Assembly: GCA_964020975.1 (NCBI GenBank)
Contig: OZ026616.1
Location: forward strand, 80,696,474-80,760,473
DNA from: Hermodice carunculata
Taxonomy: Eukaryota > Annelida > Polychaeta > Eunicida > Amphinomidae
DNA length: 64,000 nucleotides
Direction: 5' to 3'
Shown: positions 12,081-24,793 of the stretch, in pieces
Numbering within the stretch: the stretch's first letter is position 1
Layout: each line of letters opens with the position of its first letter
Program-made: the position numbers and the translations under genes
Notes under the pieces: model-generated
Databases searched by the model: none
The model's input: the letters and a program-made list of their open reading frames with translations, nothing else
What the model was told of the DNA's origin: nothing

Positions 12081-14684
12081 ACAAGAGGCCAATGGTGCTA
12101 ATGCTCTCTTGACAAATTATATGATGACCATCACCAAAAATTCATTTCCTGAAATGCATTCCCTCCAGAACCCTGAGAAATTAGTCAAGTTCATAGACAT
12201 GATGCACTGTCAAACCTCCACATGAACACACACTTATGGTACATTTGGTATCATTCCCCACATTCATAATCAATATACTGAATTTACAATCATTTTGGTA
12301 AGTGATTACTGACATTGGTAAAGAGGTCAAGGTCACAGAACAAATACAAATTGACCACTGAGCTAATGCATATTTGGTGTTAGTTTTGGCAGTTTAGGGC
12401 AACAACTATTGCAGCATGCTAGAAGTTTTTTACCCATCTAATGAGGTCACATTTCCAGTGCACTTGGGGTGGCCTCAGTAGAAGGAGAATCACTTCAGCT
12501 GGAATAGTGTCTTACCTTAGGAAATGTCAATGATCAAAAACTTGGACACAGCCACTACAGTATGTTACTACTGTATACATTGAAGTCAGCTATATACAGT
12601 CATAAATGGTTGAACATAAAATCCAGCATCCAGAAGCAAATAAGCTTAACAAGCTTACTCAGTGATTGTGGAGACATTGAATTTTACACAAGTGGCTTTG
12701 TGACCTTGAGAAATGGATCAAACTCACTCATGTTCAAACTTAACCCTGGCCCTTTAGAGGACTCTAATCATGTACAATTTATAACCCACAAATGAAAAAG
12801 TTTATAAATTATTCTGCAGACACTGAATTTCACAAAAGTGGCGACGTGTTTGAACTTTACCTTGGTCCGATAGAAAACTATACTGATGTGCAATATGAAA
12901 GCCCTAGCTCAAAAACTTCTCAAATTATCATGCAGAAATCACGGCGGCACCATATTCACTAATGTGCCTCTGTGCCCATAAGAACTGGGTCACCCATCTT
13001 TGAACTTGTCTTAACCCTTACAGGGGGCTATAATCTTGTGCAATAAAACCCTAACTCAGAAGTTTCTCAAGGTATCATGCAGACACCAAATTCACTAATG
13101 TGGCTCTGTGACCTTGGCATTTGGGTCAAGGTCACCCAACTTTGAACTTGACCTAGTCCTTAAAGAGGACAATAATCCTGTGCAATATGAAAGCCCTTGC
13201 GCAATTACTTCTTAAGTTATTATGCGGACACCAAATTCACTGTGGCTCTGTGACCTTGAGAATTAGGTCATGGTTACCCATCTTTGAACTTATCCTAGCC
13301 CTTACAAAGGACTAAGATCCTGTGCAATGTGAAAGCCCTAACTCAAAAACTTCTCAAGTTATCATGCGGAAATGATCCAGACGGACACACAGAACCTGTG
13401 ATCACTATAGGGGACTCATCTTTGGCTGTCCCCTAATCATTTCCTGTACACATTCTCTCCATGGCCTTGAAAAAGTAGGTCAAGGTCACCCATATTATGC
13501 AACATTTAACTTCTATACATGATACACATTTGTGGTACATTTGGTACTATTAGCCTTGTTTCTCAAAATGCCAAATTAGGTTTCTTTTACCATGTCCTTA
13601 ATCACCTTGAAAATAGGTCAAGGTCACACAATCATGTCCAATGCTAATGTTATGTAACATGAGTGACTTTGACCTTTTTTGTTAGGTCACCAGTCCTGTA
13701 AAGTTGAAAGAGGTGATTTTGTTATGGCAAACTCTAACTTTGAAATTGATGGCAAAGAAGACTTCGAGCCTCCTGATCAAAATTGCACTTGAGAACATTG
13801 TACATAAAACTCTACTTCTTGACCTACTTTTTGGGTCACCATGACCCAAAGATTATGCAGTTTGGCACTTATCCATGTTTATTGCTTTTCTTCAAGAACT
13901 CAAAAAGTTTTACCTGATTTGAACAAACAGACCATGAATGGAAAGCTGGAAGTAAAGCCCACATTTTAAACACTGACAATTTTTTAACCTGAGTTGAAGG
14001 TCAAGGTCACATAGCCAGTTGGAATATAGGGGTCATTTTATGAATGCTCTGCACCACCCACCCCCCACCCCCAAGTTTTTGTTTTAGGCCTATAATATTT
14101 TAGGAATTACAAAGTTTATGAAAATCAACATGTTCTTTACTGTTGGTGGCGCCACCTATTTCTTTATGTAACATATGGGTCAAAATGTGAAAATCTTGTT
14201 ACCAGTCCCCAGCATCCTTAATTTTTTATGGATCTTCATGAAAGATTTTCATACACTTGGTAAGTCTTGGAAGCTGTATGAGGCTAACACAAAAACTGTT
14301 GACTGTATCACATTTATATGCAAAAGGTTACGAAATCCTTCTATTCTAACCATCACTCCTAGCCCAACTTGAATTCATGAATTATTCATAATTCATAGGT
14401 ATGCAAATTTGCATAACACAACAGGAATCCCAAGCAAGGAAATCCTACAGATCCCTATAAATTTTGTAGGGAAACAACCCTGGAAAAATGCTCTTTTTTT
14501 CTTGGCTTTTTCTTGGAAAGGCAGTCATCTTTCCTTTGTTTATTTTCTGGAACACGTCATCCCCCTGCACGTGTCATCAGAACCCCCAAACACACGTCAG
14601 CAAAAAGTTGACACGGTGTATGGAGACCGCCCCTCTCCACGTCAGTTCATGACCTAACCAAGGTTACTATGGACAAGTTACGCT

Positions 14685-14697
14685 TGGGTATATAAAC
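14685..14697 (+). promoter_or_regulatory. TATA-box-like site upstream of hammerhead
   Basis: GGTATATAAACAA lies about 60 nt upstream of the ribozyme inside the 533-bp insertion, as expected if the insertion is a promoter-bearing terminal repeat. Confidence 0.4.
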
Positions 14698-14749
14698 AAC
14701 GACAACGGCCGTTTGTGCATAACTCACAACGAGCTAGTGAGCATTGAAA

Positions 14750-14794
14750 TCAGTTCCTGATGAGCCCCGTTGGTGGCGAAACGCGTCGGACTGA
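14750..14794 (+). ncRNA. Type I minimal hammerhead ribozyme
   Basis: All core elements are present in order. Helix I 5' strand TCAGTTC (14750-14756) pairs with GGACTGA (14788-14794): 7 bp with one G-U. Core CTGATGA is at 14757-14763. Helix II is GCC ... GGC (14764-14777). GAAA is at 14778-14781. Helix III is the palindrome ACGCGT with no loop, followed by the C of the GTC cleavage site (14785-14787), so cleavage is predicted after 14787. A loopless helix III is known in hammerheads of Penelope-like elements and metazoan retrozymes, which are thought to act as dimers. Confidence 0.85.
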
Positions 14795-14937
14795 GCAAAA
14801 AAACTAATAGTGAAAATTTACCATTTTCAGCCGGTTTTTTAGCCGACAGGCACTTGACTGGTATTTACAAAAGGTTACGAACAGACAGGCATGAGTGACT
14901 GCATATAAACCTCTGCGATGTATGGTCAGCAGAGTTT

Positions 14938-15754
14938 CTTTTTGCTTGTGTTTTCCCTGCACCAGTCTTTCGAGAATATCATTTTCTTTCTCCACTCTCA
15001 CCCACTTTCCTACCCACCTCACTTTGTCCATCCAATTTGTTGGAGCAACTTTATTTCGTAGCTTCCAAAGTAAAGTGCCCTGAAGGTTTTACTTAACTTT
15101 GTTTGAATTTAAGTTGTCCTGGGCAAGTGAAAATGTGAATTGGTAATTAAGTGTTGGGGAATTTGTAGCACAAGACTGCTTTAAGCCTTAAAAATTACCC
15201 ATACAGTGAGGCTATCAACATGTCAACAAATCATTGGGGAGGGATACACCTACACTTTTACCTGTCTAAATAGTCAATATCATATTTGACCGAACATGAG
15301 GTATGAATCATCACCTTTTCACGTGTCCAACATGAGAATTCATGACAGACAAATTTGGTTCGTGTTTACCATGATTATCTCAGTCATAGCTTCAGAATTC
15401 TGAGCATTTGTGCCAGATTGCATAGGTGTCGCTGATTCTGTAGGTTAATAATAGCCTTGACCAGTGGTCCTGGCATTGTCTTTCTGGCATTTATTGTGCA
15501 AATGTCATAAAGGCCAGAAAATAGGAAGTTTCCCCTCTTTTAGTGGTGCTGGTTCAGTGTGTGTGTGTGTGTGTGTGTGCATGGGGGGGGGGGGGGGGGG
15601 AGCAAGATGAACATGGCCCAACCCAAAAAATCCTGGTTGCCATCTAACTGCAGCGAGCTGTGACACCAAACAATTTTTGTAACAAGTTTCCTTCATACCT
15701 GTACAAAGCTTTCAACTGTGATTTTTTTATTGTTATTTGTTTGTCACATATATA
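14938..15754. other. Spacer with GT and G tracts
   Basis: A (GT)n tract lies at about 15556-15579, followed by 18 G at 15583-15600. No gene recognised. Confidence 0.5.
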
Positions 15755-15848
15755 CACAGTGATCCCTGTGTCAGAGACCACTCCCATCAGAGACCACCTG
15801 TCTTGAGAGACCATGATTTTGTCATCATTAGATTGGTCTCTGAAAACA
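15755..15848. mobile_element. Truncated pogo-like MITE
   Basis: Left end ACACAGTGATCCCTGTGTCA and GAGACCACCTGTCTTGAGAG match the CAGTGGTCCCTGTC family; the right half is missing. Confidence 0.6.
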
Positions 15849-16941
15849 AGTTTCACGGCACATATAAACTACATAAGCTTCTATTTTTTAAAGAACCACA
15901 TGACAGTTATCCAGGATCAGGCAAATGACTGTTACAATGTGTACCACATGTATACAACGTCCCAGGACATTGACAAATATGTCTGGGCCATACCCAGGTA
16001 TCAAAGTGTCCCAATTTTACAATATTATAAACTGGGGTCATTTTGCAATGACTGATTTACAAATTACAGGAACTCATTGAATGACACTGGGGTCATATAT
16101 TTGGGAGTAAAACAGCTCTGGGAGATAATCATACAAAAAGTACATTAACACATTCATATCTACATAGATTTTCGTAATGGTGTTTTTACTCTTTGGTGCA
16201 TCATGTTTAAACTGTCCTTTTAGCTGAACTATGATAAACCTGCCAGGGTTCCTGCCAGAGGGTAAAAAAGCATGGGATAATCCATACTCTTGCTCAAGGG
16301 TATCTTTGCCTTAAACTAAAAACCTCCCAAATTAAGTGATATTTTAACCTACTATACCCTAAAATGAAAGTCCCCATTATACTTCCGGCAGAATATATGC
16401 ATCATGCTAGAATATTTGTGTACCCTAAAAAATCTGGGTTTTTTCCAGCCAATCTTGCAAACAAGGCTTTCCAACAAGAGCATTGTTGCAAAATTTTGCA
16501 ACAAAGCTCTTCAAAATTGCTACAGATTTTCTCAAAATTAGTGTTTCTTATGTAAAGAACTAGAAAAAATGCTGCAAGTTAAGAAAAATTCACTACAGAG
16601 ATTTTCAGCTGGACAGCCCTGGCAAAGGCTAAATTAACAGGAGATGATAGATTCCTGGACATATGCTTCCTGCTCTCCACCCCACCCCCCACCCCCCAAC
16701 CCCAACCCCAACCCCACTCCCAGCTGTATTGTGCTGGTAATCATAGTCCCTTAGCCTTCTGGAAGAATAGCAAATTTTTACACCGAATGCAATAATTTAA
16801 GCTCTCTGCTTAGTGAAGGTCTACCCTATGCTTTACATGCAAGGGACGTCTCCCTTTTCATTTTTATTGTGGAAAAAAAAATCCATATTGAAGAAGACTG
16901 CTGTAGCCCATTGGACTGTTAATACAGCAAAAGTTTGCCAC
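15849..16941. other. Unassigned spacer
   Basis: No gene recognised. A C-rich stretch with CCCCAACCCC words lies at 16678-16722. Confidence 0.45.
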
Positions 16942-17121
16942 TACAGTGGTACCTGTCTTGAGAGACTCCTCCAATGAGAGACTGCATATCTTTATAAGAC
17001 CACTCTCTCAGAACACTATGCTATCTTTTCCATCTTATACCTCTAATGAAAGACCAGCTGTTTTGAGAGACCACATTTTCAACTGCGCTAGGGGCGGTCT
17101 CTCAAGACAGGGACCACTGTG
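16942..17121. mobile_element. Pogo-like MITE (CAGTGGTACCTGTC ends)
   Basis: TIRs TACAGTGGTACCTGTCTTGA and CTCAAGACAGGGACCACTGT. Confidence 0.85.
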
Positions 17122-17451
17122 CTTCAATGGTTATGCCCCCTCCAACCATAAGGGAGAATAACTATTGGTTTTACACTGGTATGTCAATTAAAAAGTCCAT
17201 TTTAACTTGGGAAGGGATGCTTGATTGCAAGAGATTGTCACTTAAATCCATCTTGAGAGCCATACAGGAAACCATGTTAAGTATCTTATAACAGCTGAGG
17301 TTCCCACTGAAGTTGCCCTTGCATGAGTACGCTAAAAACCTCCACTTTATTCTTTTGCCTATTCAGGTGGTTAAATCTTTACGTGACACATGCTGTTTAC
17401 AACTGTTGACTGCAGTGTCATGATAGTGACAGACATAGGACAAGCACTGAG

Positions 17452-17671
17452 TTAACTCTATCAGTGCCAAGTTTTGGACTGAGTCAATAGCTTTCCTCAG
17501 CATGTTTTGGACACAATGTGTTTCTGACGAAAGCTGTTAACCCTGTCTATTATAGTCTCTATATTACTATATAATATTTGAACGAAGCGTGTTTTCACAA
17601 GGACTATAAATCTAGCTACCTGTATTATAATTGAGAGCAGTTTGTCTTAAGTCGTTCGACTTAAGAGTTAA
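17452..17671. mobile_element. TTAA-flanked MITE, family 1
   Basis: TTAACTCTATCAGTGCCAAG at the left; the right end CTTAAGAGTTAA has lost the GCACTG word. The core carries GAAAGCTGTTAACC. Confidence 0.7.
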
Positions 17672-20091
17672 TGCAAAAACTACTATAAATGAAATAGGCC
17701 TATTAAGGGGTCCCGTGTAAATACGGTCCAAAACGCAAGTTAAAAAAAATTCAGCAGTACTAGGGTTAAAAGATACTATCCACACCCGCTAACCTGACCT
17801 TGATAGTTGGGATTTTCAAAAATTACTCTTAATGTGAAACATGACAAAGGCAATGTTGATTTTAGTGGTCCATATGAAACCCTAGTGTGCTAACTGGGGA
17901 AATCAAAACATAAATTAAATAATTTTTTTTGGTTTTTGCGTGATGGATTTCAACATGTCGTTTTCCATATTAATCCTGTAAATCTATTTTACACTGGTGG
18001 GGGTTGGGGTGGATCCTGCATGCACTGAGAGACCTTTGTAACAATGCAAATGAGTGCAACCAATAGGCCAAACATCCCACACTGACATTTCAAACTGTCA
18101 ATGTAGTACATTCCCTCTTTAAGCACAACAAGGTAGCCATGACACAGGCTACAGGTTTATTGTGTCTATAAACATGTACACTGCACTGTACAACTATCAA
18201 CTGACATCCATACAATCCATAATAAACTACAGGGCCACAACATTATCTGTTTGCTTTTTTGTTTTTGTTTTTTTTGTAAGTGTTTTTGCACATGGTACCT
18301 CACAACACATCTCTCGTCCACTTCAACATGATCACGGGGTACTTTTTTAAATTGATAACAGTTAAAGAAGGGCCTTATACAACATTCATGGTACAACAGG
18401 ATATTAAGTTTATCAAAAAAAGGCAGAAACATGTATGCTATAGACGTGCGAAAATATGGTAATGCAATGTACATTATTACTATATACTTGTTGTGCATGC
18501 ATGTGTGTTGCAAAGAGCAAAACTATATCATCAGATAAGATGTCAACAAACATCTGGTCCACTTTTCACATGAGTAGTTTTAACCTTTTTGCCTCAGTTT
18601 GTGAAACGGTATTTTGTTCGTCTTATTCCTCTTTGTCAAAAAAAATTTTTTTTTTATAACTTTGGTAAATATTTCATGGGAGCACATAATACAGACTTGT
18701 ATGGTAGCTCAGGATCAGTTTCAGCTGTACATGACATGGCTTTGTCTCTGGTCTCCATGCCTGATCAGTTACTCACTCAGCTCATCGAAATGTCAGTTTT
18801 GGTACATGCAGGCACTGGGTTGATGATCCAGGGCACTTTAGTCACTTACCAACTATGTACAAATGACCATTTCAAAACTTTGATAAACCATCAAATGGGG
18901 GCATTTACGATGACTTTTTTTTTTGTAGCACAGCTTTAGCAGTAATGTGGCATCTGGGGAACCTAGAAACCACAGATCAGCTAGCTTGTTGACAAAATGC
19001 TGCAGTGGACATTCAGGATTATCATGGCGGAGGAGAAGAAAGCGAAGTTGTGCCAGCCAACGTTGCTCATAAAAATTGCACACAAACAATGAAATAGGTA
19101 GAGACAATACTGTTCGTAAAGGACAAGATGAGAGGCAAGCATTGCATGAGGATCCAAAGCTTATAGAATCAGTTATGGAAAGCCTGAACAAAATTAATGC
19201 TTTAACAAGAAGAATCCAAAATTTCGAGGATTATTCAAGAGGACTGCAACTGAAACAGAGGACATTCTTGTAAAACTGGTATACAATATTTTCTAAATTA
19301 GGTGCTGCCTTTCTGTCCTCCCGTTATCAGGGACATGCTATCTAAATAGCAAGTCCCTGAAACCATCCTGCACACTGAAAACAGAAAACATTCTAACTTC
19401 TGGTTTAAATAGTTCATTTTTTAAATCAGAAACATTACTATATTTTGTAGTTCTAAATACATTGCCACAATAAAACATGCAGATTTGTATCCATGTCGTT
19501 CAAGGGCTGCTGATTATTTCTGTTTTGCAGCAAAACTAACCGAATCACACAATGCACCAACAGACACAGAAAAGTTATTTTTCCATGGACTTTGACAGAG
19601 TGCAGTGAAGTTTCCAAAGTAAAGGAAATAAAATCAAATAAAGGAACAAATAAAGTACAGATTCGGAAAATCCTTTCGTTACAACAGTAAAATCCATGCT
19701 TAAAACTAGCCTTATTGACTTATTACCCGGCATGTTCTGGTTTATCAAGGTGCTGCAACTTTTAATCTCACTATTTCAGACTCTCATGGGAACTTCTGTT
19801 AGAAAGAGCATCATGCCCGCCAATAAATGTGCATGAGTTAATCTTGATACCATATTGTCCATATTATTCTGCTGCTCCCTTTTAAAAATTAAGCACTTTC
19901 CTCTTCCTTATTTATGAGGAAAAGCCCTGAAATGAATGACTCTGATGGCACCTACACTATTGTGGCTTCATACACAGGTTTTCTGGTCATAAATCAAAGC
20001 CAGAAGTGAGGTTCATCAAAACTAGAAAGGCAGTTGATAAAATTTGGTAAATATCCAAAAGATGGAGAGTCAGAAATGGAAAACCCTGGAA
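17672..20091. other. Unassigned region, no supported gene
   Basis: AT-rich, with T runs at 18253-18275 and 18640-18655. A 65-codon plus frame at 19076-19273 and a 112-codon minus frame at 18853-19191 overlap each other. Neither shows a domain I recognise or clear splice context, so neither is called. Confidence 0.4.
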
Positions 20092-21281
20092 CAAACAAGA
20101 GGCCCATGGGGCTAATGCTCTGCTGGCATCCTGGCTATAGTGCACCTGTTCATTTAAAACTGTGAGTCCTCAAGTGGCTTCTGGACATATACAGCTTAAT
20201 GTAAAAATTGTCCACCAGATCGCACTTCGCTCCACGTGTTATCATCGCTTAAATTTGTGCAACTCCTGTGATGAATATTGTTGCATGTGCCAAGACAATA
20301 ATGAGTGAGTTTTTAACTTTATGTCCCCAGTGACCTTGGGACAGAAGATCAAGGACACCCAGATTATGTAATACAAGAGGCCCATAAGCCTGCTTCGTGC
20401 TGTGCTGACATTGCCATTGAAGTCCAAGCTACACCCTGCCATTACAAAATCACCTCTTTCAACTTCACAGGTATGGTGACCTCACAAAAATACGTCAAGG
20501 TCACTCATATTACATTTGATTCTAGCTTTGGACATTGTCTGTACATTCCATAAATTTGGCAAGTGTGAACCAATTACTTGTCAAGATATGGAATTTTATA
20601 TCTTAAAACACATTCTGGCTCATAATTTCCATCAAATTATAGGTGGCACCACTAGTATCATTACCAACTTAAACTTCCACCTCCCCCACAATCCAACCAC
20701 ATTTGGTGAAGATCTGCCAAAAATTAAACATGCTAGAGTGTTCACAAGATTTACACATTTTGACCCCTATATTGCATATATCATAGGTGGGGCCGTATTG
20801 GCATTCTGACAAGCTGACTTCCACCTCCCACACAATCTAACCTCTTACAGAGAGTAGACAAAAGGAGGGTGTGAAAAACTTAGTAAAAGGAGACCAGCTA
20901 GGGGAAGTAACCTCTTTAAGAACTCTGGGATACTTATAAGCAGACGGGACTAAGGATCCCCCAAATATCGTTTGGCTGCAATTAATTATTTTGTGCCACA
21001 AAATTGATACATTTGGTGAAGATCTGCCAAAAATTAAACATGCTAAAGTGTTCACAAGATTTACACATTTTGACCCCTATATTGCATATATTATACGTGG
21101 GGCCACCAATATCGAACTCGGCCTACATTTTCATACACCCTATAAGTCCTGAAAGTTATACTGGGCTAACTTGAAAACTGTGGACGGTAGATCGGGCTAA
21201 TGAGCAAAAGTTTATAGATGGACTGACCGACAGACATGAGCGGTCACATAAGCTCTGTGACCTTTGGTCAGCAGAGCTAAA
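20092..21281 (+). mobile_element. Helitron-like/pearl-like repeat
   Basis: Two start words (AACAAGAGGCCCATGGGGCT at 20092 and ACAAGAGGCCCATAAGCCTG at about 20372) suggest one member inserted beside or within another. A block of about 95 bp (ATTTGGTGAAGATCTGCCAA onward) is present at about 20700 and 21009 with very few differences. The 3' end GACCGACAGACATGAGCGGT ... GGTCAGCAGAGCTAAAA closes it. Confidence 0.55.
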
Positions 21282-21449
21282 AGATGGAAAATCATCAACC
21301 CTCTGTTTCTTTCTTCCTTTCAGTGTGTGGGTTACAGAGGGCCCTGGTAGAACTTCAGTGCACACCTAATTCCCAAAAACAGGGGATATTATTGGACAAG
21401 GAGGGGGGAGGAGCTAAACTTCAGTCATTTGGATAACTGAGGTTTTGTC

Positions 21450-22560
21450 ATGGTTTTATTTGTACATGATCCCTTGGCTCATTCAAATACCATTGCTCAT
21501 ACAGGCGAGGTGACACATGGGGTATTTTGGTCATAGTATTAGCTGGAATGGACAAACTGGGTGTGCAAAACTTTGAATTGGGAGTGCAAATGTGCCTCTC
21601 CTATCTCTTGAATTACAAAGTAAGTATGTGGCTCTGTGACCTTGGCAATGGGGTCAAGGTCACTTATCTTCAAAACCTAATGGAACCCTTGAAATGAACT
21701 ATAATCCTCTGCAATATGAAAACCCTAGCTCCAAAACTTCTGGAGTTTTGTTGTTTCGGTCAATGTGTTGAAGATCGTGACTTGACTAATATGGCTCTGT
21801 GTGCCTGGGCAATGGGGTAAGGTCAGCCATCTGTGAACTTGACCAAGCCCTTCCTTATAGAATACTTTCATCTTGTGCAATATGAAAGCCCTTGCTCAAA
21901 AACTTCTCATGTTATCATGCATGAAACCAAATTCACTAAGGTGGCTGTGTGACCTTGGGAAAAGGGTCAAGGTCACCTTTCTTTCACCTTGATCAAGCCC
22001 TTATAGAGGACTATAATCCTTTGCCCTACCTCAAAAACTTCTCAAGTTATCATGCATGAAACCAAATTCACTAAGGTGGCTATGTGACCTGGGGAATAGG
22101 GTCAAGGTCACCTTTCTTTCACCTTGATCAAGCCCTTATAGAGGACTATAATCCTTTGCAATATAATAGCCATAGCTCACAAACTTCTGGAGTTATCTTA
22201 TTTACATCTATGTGTTGGAAAATTCACAAGTGTGGCTCTCTGATCTTGGAAACAGGGTCATGATCACCCATCTTCTAACCTGACCAAGCCCTCATACAGA
22301 AATATCATCACATGCAATATAACAACCCCAGCTCAAAAAATTCCTAAGTTATAACACAGAAACCAAATTCACTACTGCGGCTCTGTGACCCTGGGAATGG
22401 GATCAATGTCACCCGTCTTCAAACAAAATCAAACCCTCACAGAGGACTATAATCCTCTGCAATGTGAAAGCCCTAGCTAAAAAATTTATGGAGCTATGGC
22501 ATTCATGTAGATATGTTGAAGAACAGGAAGCAGCAGAAAAAATGGATGCAAAAGCAGTAT
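21450..22560 (+). repeat. Tandem core array of a pearl-like repeat
   Basis: Roughly 120-130-bp units containing TGTGACCTTGG, GGGTCAAGGTCACC, GGACTATAATCCT and ATATGAAAGCCC words. Two adjacent units at about 21905-22020 and 22030-22160 are nearly identical, indicating recent local duplication. Confidence 0.75.
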
Positions 22561-22885
22561 GTCAAATTTAGGTAAAAACATTATAGCTGGAAAAGATAGC
22601 TCAAAAGATCGACTGCCATACTTACAAAACTACATGGTATTTGGATGGCCCAATGAACTTTCATGACTTTGTATTCAAACCTTTTGCTCTATTTCAACAT
22701 ATAATAGCATAACCACACGCTGGTTTCTCATATGTACAGGTGTGGTAGAGTAGTCTGACAGCAAATGAAGTTATTCATAGTATCTTGTCTGGTTTCACCC
22801 ACAGAAACACAGATGTCAAAGTCAATCACCAGCTCATTATTGTTTATTCTTACAGTGTTGATCCTAGCAAAATAAACATACGTTT

Positions 22886-23099
22886 TACCCTCAAATTTAG
22901 ACCGAGTTTAAAACTGAGTGAACAACTTTCCTTGGCACGGGGTGAACACAAAAAATATCCAACTTATGTTGACAAAAGCTGTTGAGCTGGGGCATTATAT
23001 CTGGATAGGTCTCATATAAAAATTCTTATTCAGAGTGTTTTCTATTACTTCTTAAATTAATCAAAAACATTGAAGCAGAGGACATTGGACCACCAGCCA
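22886..23099. mobile_element. Truncated TTAA-type MITE, family 2
   Basis: CAACTTTCCTTGGCACGGGG, CTGGATAGGTCTCATA and GGACCACCAGCCAA match the 7421-7669 copy. The right TIR is missing, replaced by SINE sequence. Confidence 0.6.
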
Positions 23100-23104
23100 A
23101 TTCT

Positions 23105-23335
23105 AACGCTCGCCTTTCACCTCTGCGACCCGGGTTTGATTCTCGTCCAGGGCAGCATGTGGAAAAAGTTCCTACCACTTTAACCGAGCACGGTGGTTTT
23201 CTCCGAGTTCTTCAGTTTCCTCCACCAGGCAAGGTAGGAAGTATACGCCAACATCTGTGCCATGGAGAGTGACTCGAAAAGTCAATGCTTGACTTCTTTC
23301 ACAATCCATGTAAAACAAATGTGTCTATACTTTTT
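23105..23335 (+). mobile_element. tRNA-derived SINE, family A (5' truncated)
   Basis: Contains the B box GGGTTTGATTCTCG, then AGCATGTGGAAAAAGTTCCT and GGCAAGGTAGGAAGTATACG, closely matching 41404-41665. The A-box head is missing. It ends in a T-rich tail next to a family 2 MITE. Confidence 0.8.
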
Positions 23336-23342
23336 TTTTGAC

Positions 23343-23581
23343 TTAACCTTTTCCCCCTTAAACTGGCCAAAACCGACTGGTGGTCAAATGTTGTCTGCTT
23401 CATTGTTTTCTACCAATTTCAACAGTAATGAAAAACAATTTGACTGAGAATTGCAGATGAGACCTATCAAGATTACATGCCCCTGCTCAACAGCTTTCCT
23501 TGGCATGGGTTGGGCACTAAGTGCCAAACCCATGCCAATAAAAGCTGTTGACTCAATCTTATTCAAGCGGGAAAGGGTTAA
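23343..23581. mobile_element. TTAA-flanked MITE, family 2
   Basis: TTAACCTTTTCCCCCTTAAA and GCGGGAAAGGGTTAA ends. It has a central imperfect hairpin and GACCTATCAAGATTACATGC. Confidence 0.85.
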
Positions 23582-24513
23582 GAAGGAAAGAGTTGTGTTG
23601 CAAAGAAATGAGCAGAATGAGCTCACTCGCAGCAGGTCGTTGCTTTGAAGCCAACATGCCCTGACATATTGATCACTTTCAGCAGACAAGAAAAAAGAAG
23701 TCCTTTTTTGGACCCCCAAGCGATCCAAAAAGAGCAATAAAATGGTATCACAGACCAATCACATTCATAATCCCCAAACCTTCCTCTACATTGCATCCAA
23801 ATGCTATACCAATAGTAACAGGTCAGCAAAAATTAACATTTTCAAAAGTGTACACAGAGTACTCTTTCTTGTAACCCCGTCCCTCCCCCAAAAAGACAAA
23901 AGAGTATTCTAAAAATGTTGACGTTTTGGGCTAAATGTTGATCAACATTTTAAAAATTAGCTATAAACATACATTTGATCTTGACCCCCCCCCCCCCCAC
24001 TCTATGTACTAATGTGAAAATGTTGATAAAAATGACTGACCCCTGTAAAGTGTTCTCTATTTTCTTTTTTTTTTTTTTTTTTGTTTTTGCAGGACTATAT
24101 TGTGGACATGTGTGATGGCTGCTATGTTTTGTATCGTGACGTATTCCCAGCTGTTATTTTATCCATAATTTATAATTCGTTACACCTAATAACCTTTCCT
24201 GCTCAAATCACCCAAAAGCACCTGGGCGTAAATTACCATAGATCTGTCTCAATCTTTTTGCTTTAAACATTTCCATTCAATAGACGACATTTCTAGTGAG
24301 AATTGTGGGCAAGACCAAAAATGATAACATAACCCAGAGCAACAGCTTTCTTTGGCATCAGTTAGATGCATAGCTGTTGACTCAGTTTTATGCTAACAGC
24401 TTGTACCTCACGTTCCATATCTCAACTGAGAGATAGGTTCAGCCACCTCTACACACTTTTACGGGTTATGCAAAAACCACTCACCAAGACTTGTACTGGT
24501 GCACAATGCAATG
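23582..24513. other. Unassigned spacer with MITE debris
   Basis: C run at about 23986-23998, T run at 24062-24082, and a family 1/2 core fragment (CAACAGCTTTCTTTGGCATC) at about 24330-24390. No gene seen. Confidence 0.45.
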
Positions 24514-24793
24514 AGTTAAATCTTGTTCTGCTGCAAACACATTTCAATCCTACTAGTGCTAACTTAAGACTGAGTCAACAGCTTTTCTCCACTACAATTT
24601 GGCTGTAATGCACCAAAAATGACTAAAGAAAGCTGTTGACCTGGACCATTATATTCGGTGGAGCTATTAGACTATTACTACATAAAAGAAATATCTTTTT
24701 ACAAGGAATAAGAACCTGGTATCGGTATGACAGTTCAGAGCTGTTGCACTTCAGTAGTACGATTTTAGTCACAATTGGCACTGAACGAGTTAA
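24514..24793. mobile_element. TTAA-type MITE, family 1 (diverged)
   Basis: The right end ATTGGCACTGAACGAGTTAA is clear. The core ACTGAGTCAACAGCTTTTCT / AAAGCTGTTGACCTGG is present. The left boundary is uncertain. Confidence 0.6.

Larger units (their letters stand above)
14335..14867 (+). mobile_element. Hammerhead-bearing retroelement insertion with 14-bp target duplication
   Basis: A 533-bp segment flanked by identical 14-bp direct repeats CAAAAGGTTACGAA (14321-14334 and 14868-14881). It splits a sequence that is continuous in the related repeat at 21185-21281. It contains a TATA-like GGGTATATAAAC near 14686 and a hammerhead ribozyme at 14750-14794. A long variable target duplication plus a minimal hammerhead fits a Penelope-like element terminal repeat or a small retrozyme (inference). 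No protein frame. Confidence 0.65.
12081..14937 (+). mobile_element. Helitron-like/pearl-like repeat with TCAAGGTCA core array
   Basis: Opens ACAAGAGGCCAATGGTGCTA. From about 12790 to 13400 it holds tandem units of about 120 bp (GCAATATGAAAGCCCTAGCT, CTCAAGTTATCATGCGGA, TGTGACCTTGAGAA). A short hairpin (TAGGGGAC/GTCCCCTA, about 13407-13434) may be an inner 3' end. The final 3' end (GACAGGCATGAGTGACTGCA ... GGTCAGCAGAG) matches that at 21220-21281. It is interrupted by an insertion at 14335-14867. Confidence 0.55.

Noticed and set aside
18853-19273. Overlapping plus and minus frames of 65-112 codons
   Set aside because: No domain, no start or splice support, and mutually overlapping.
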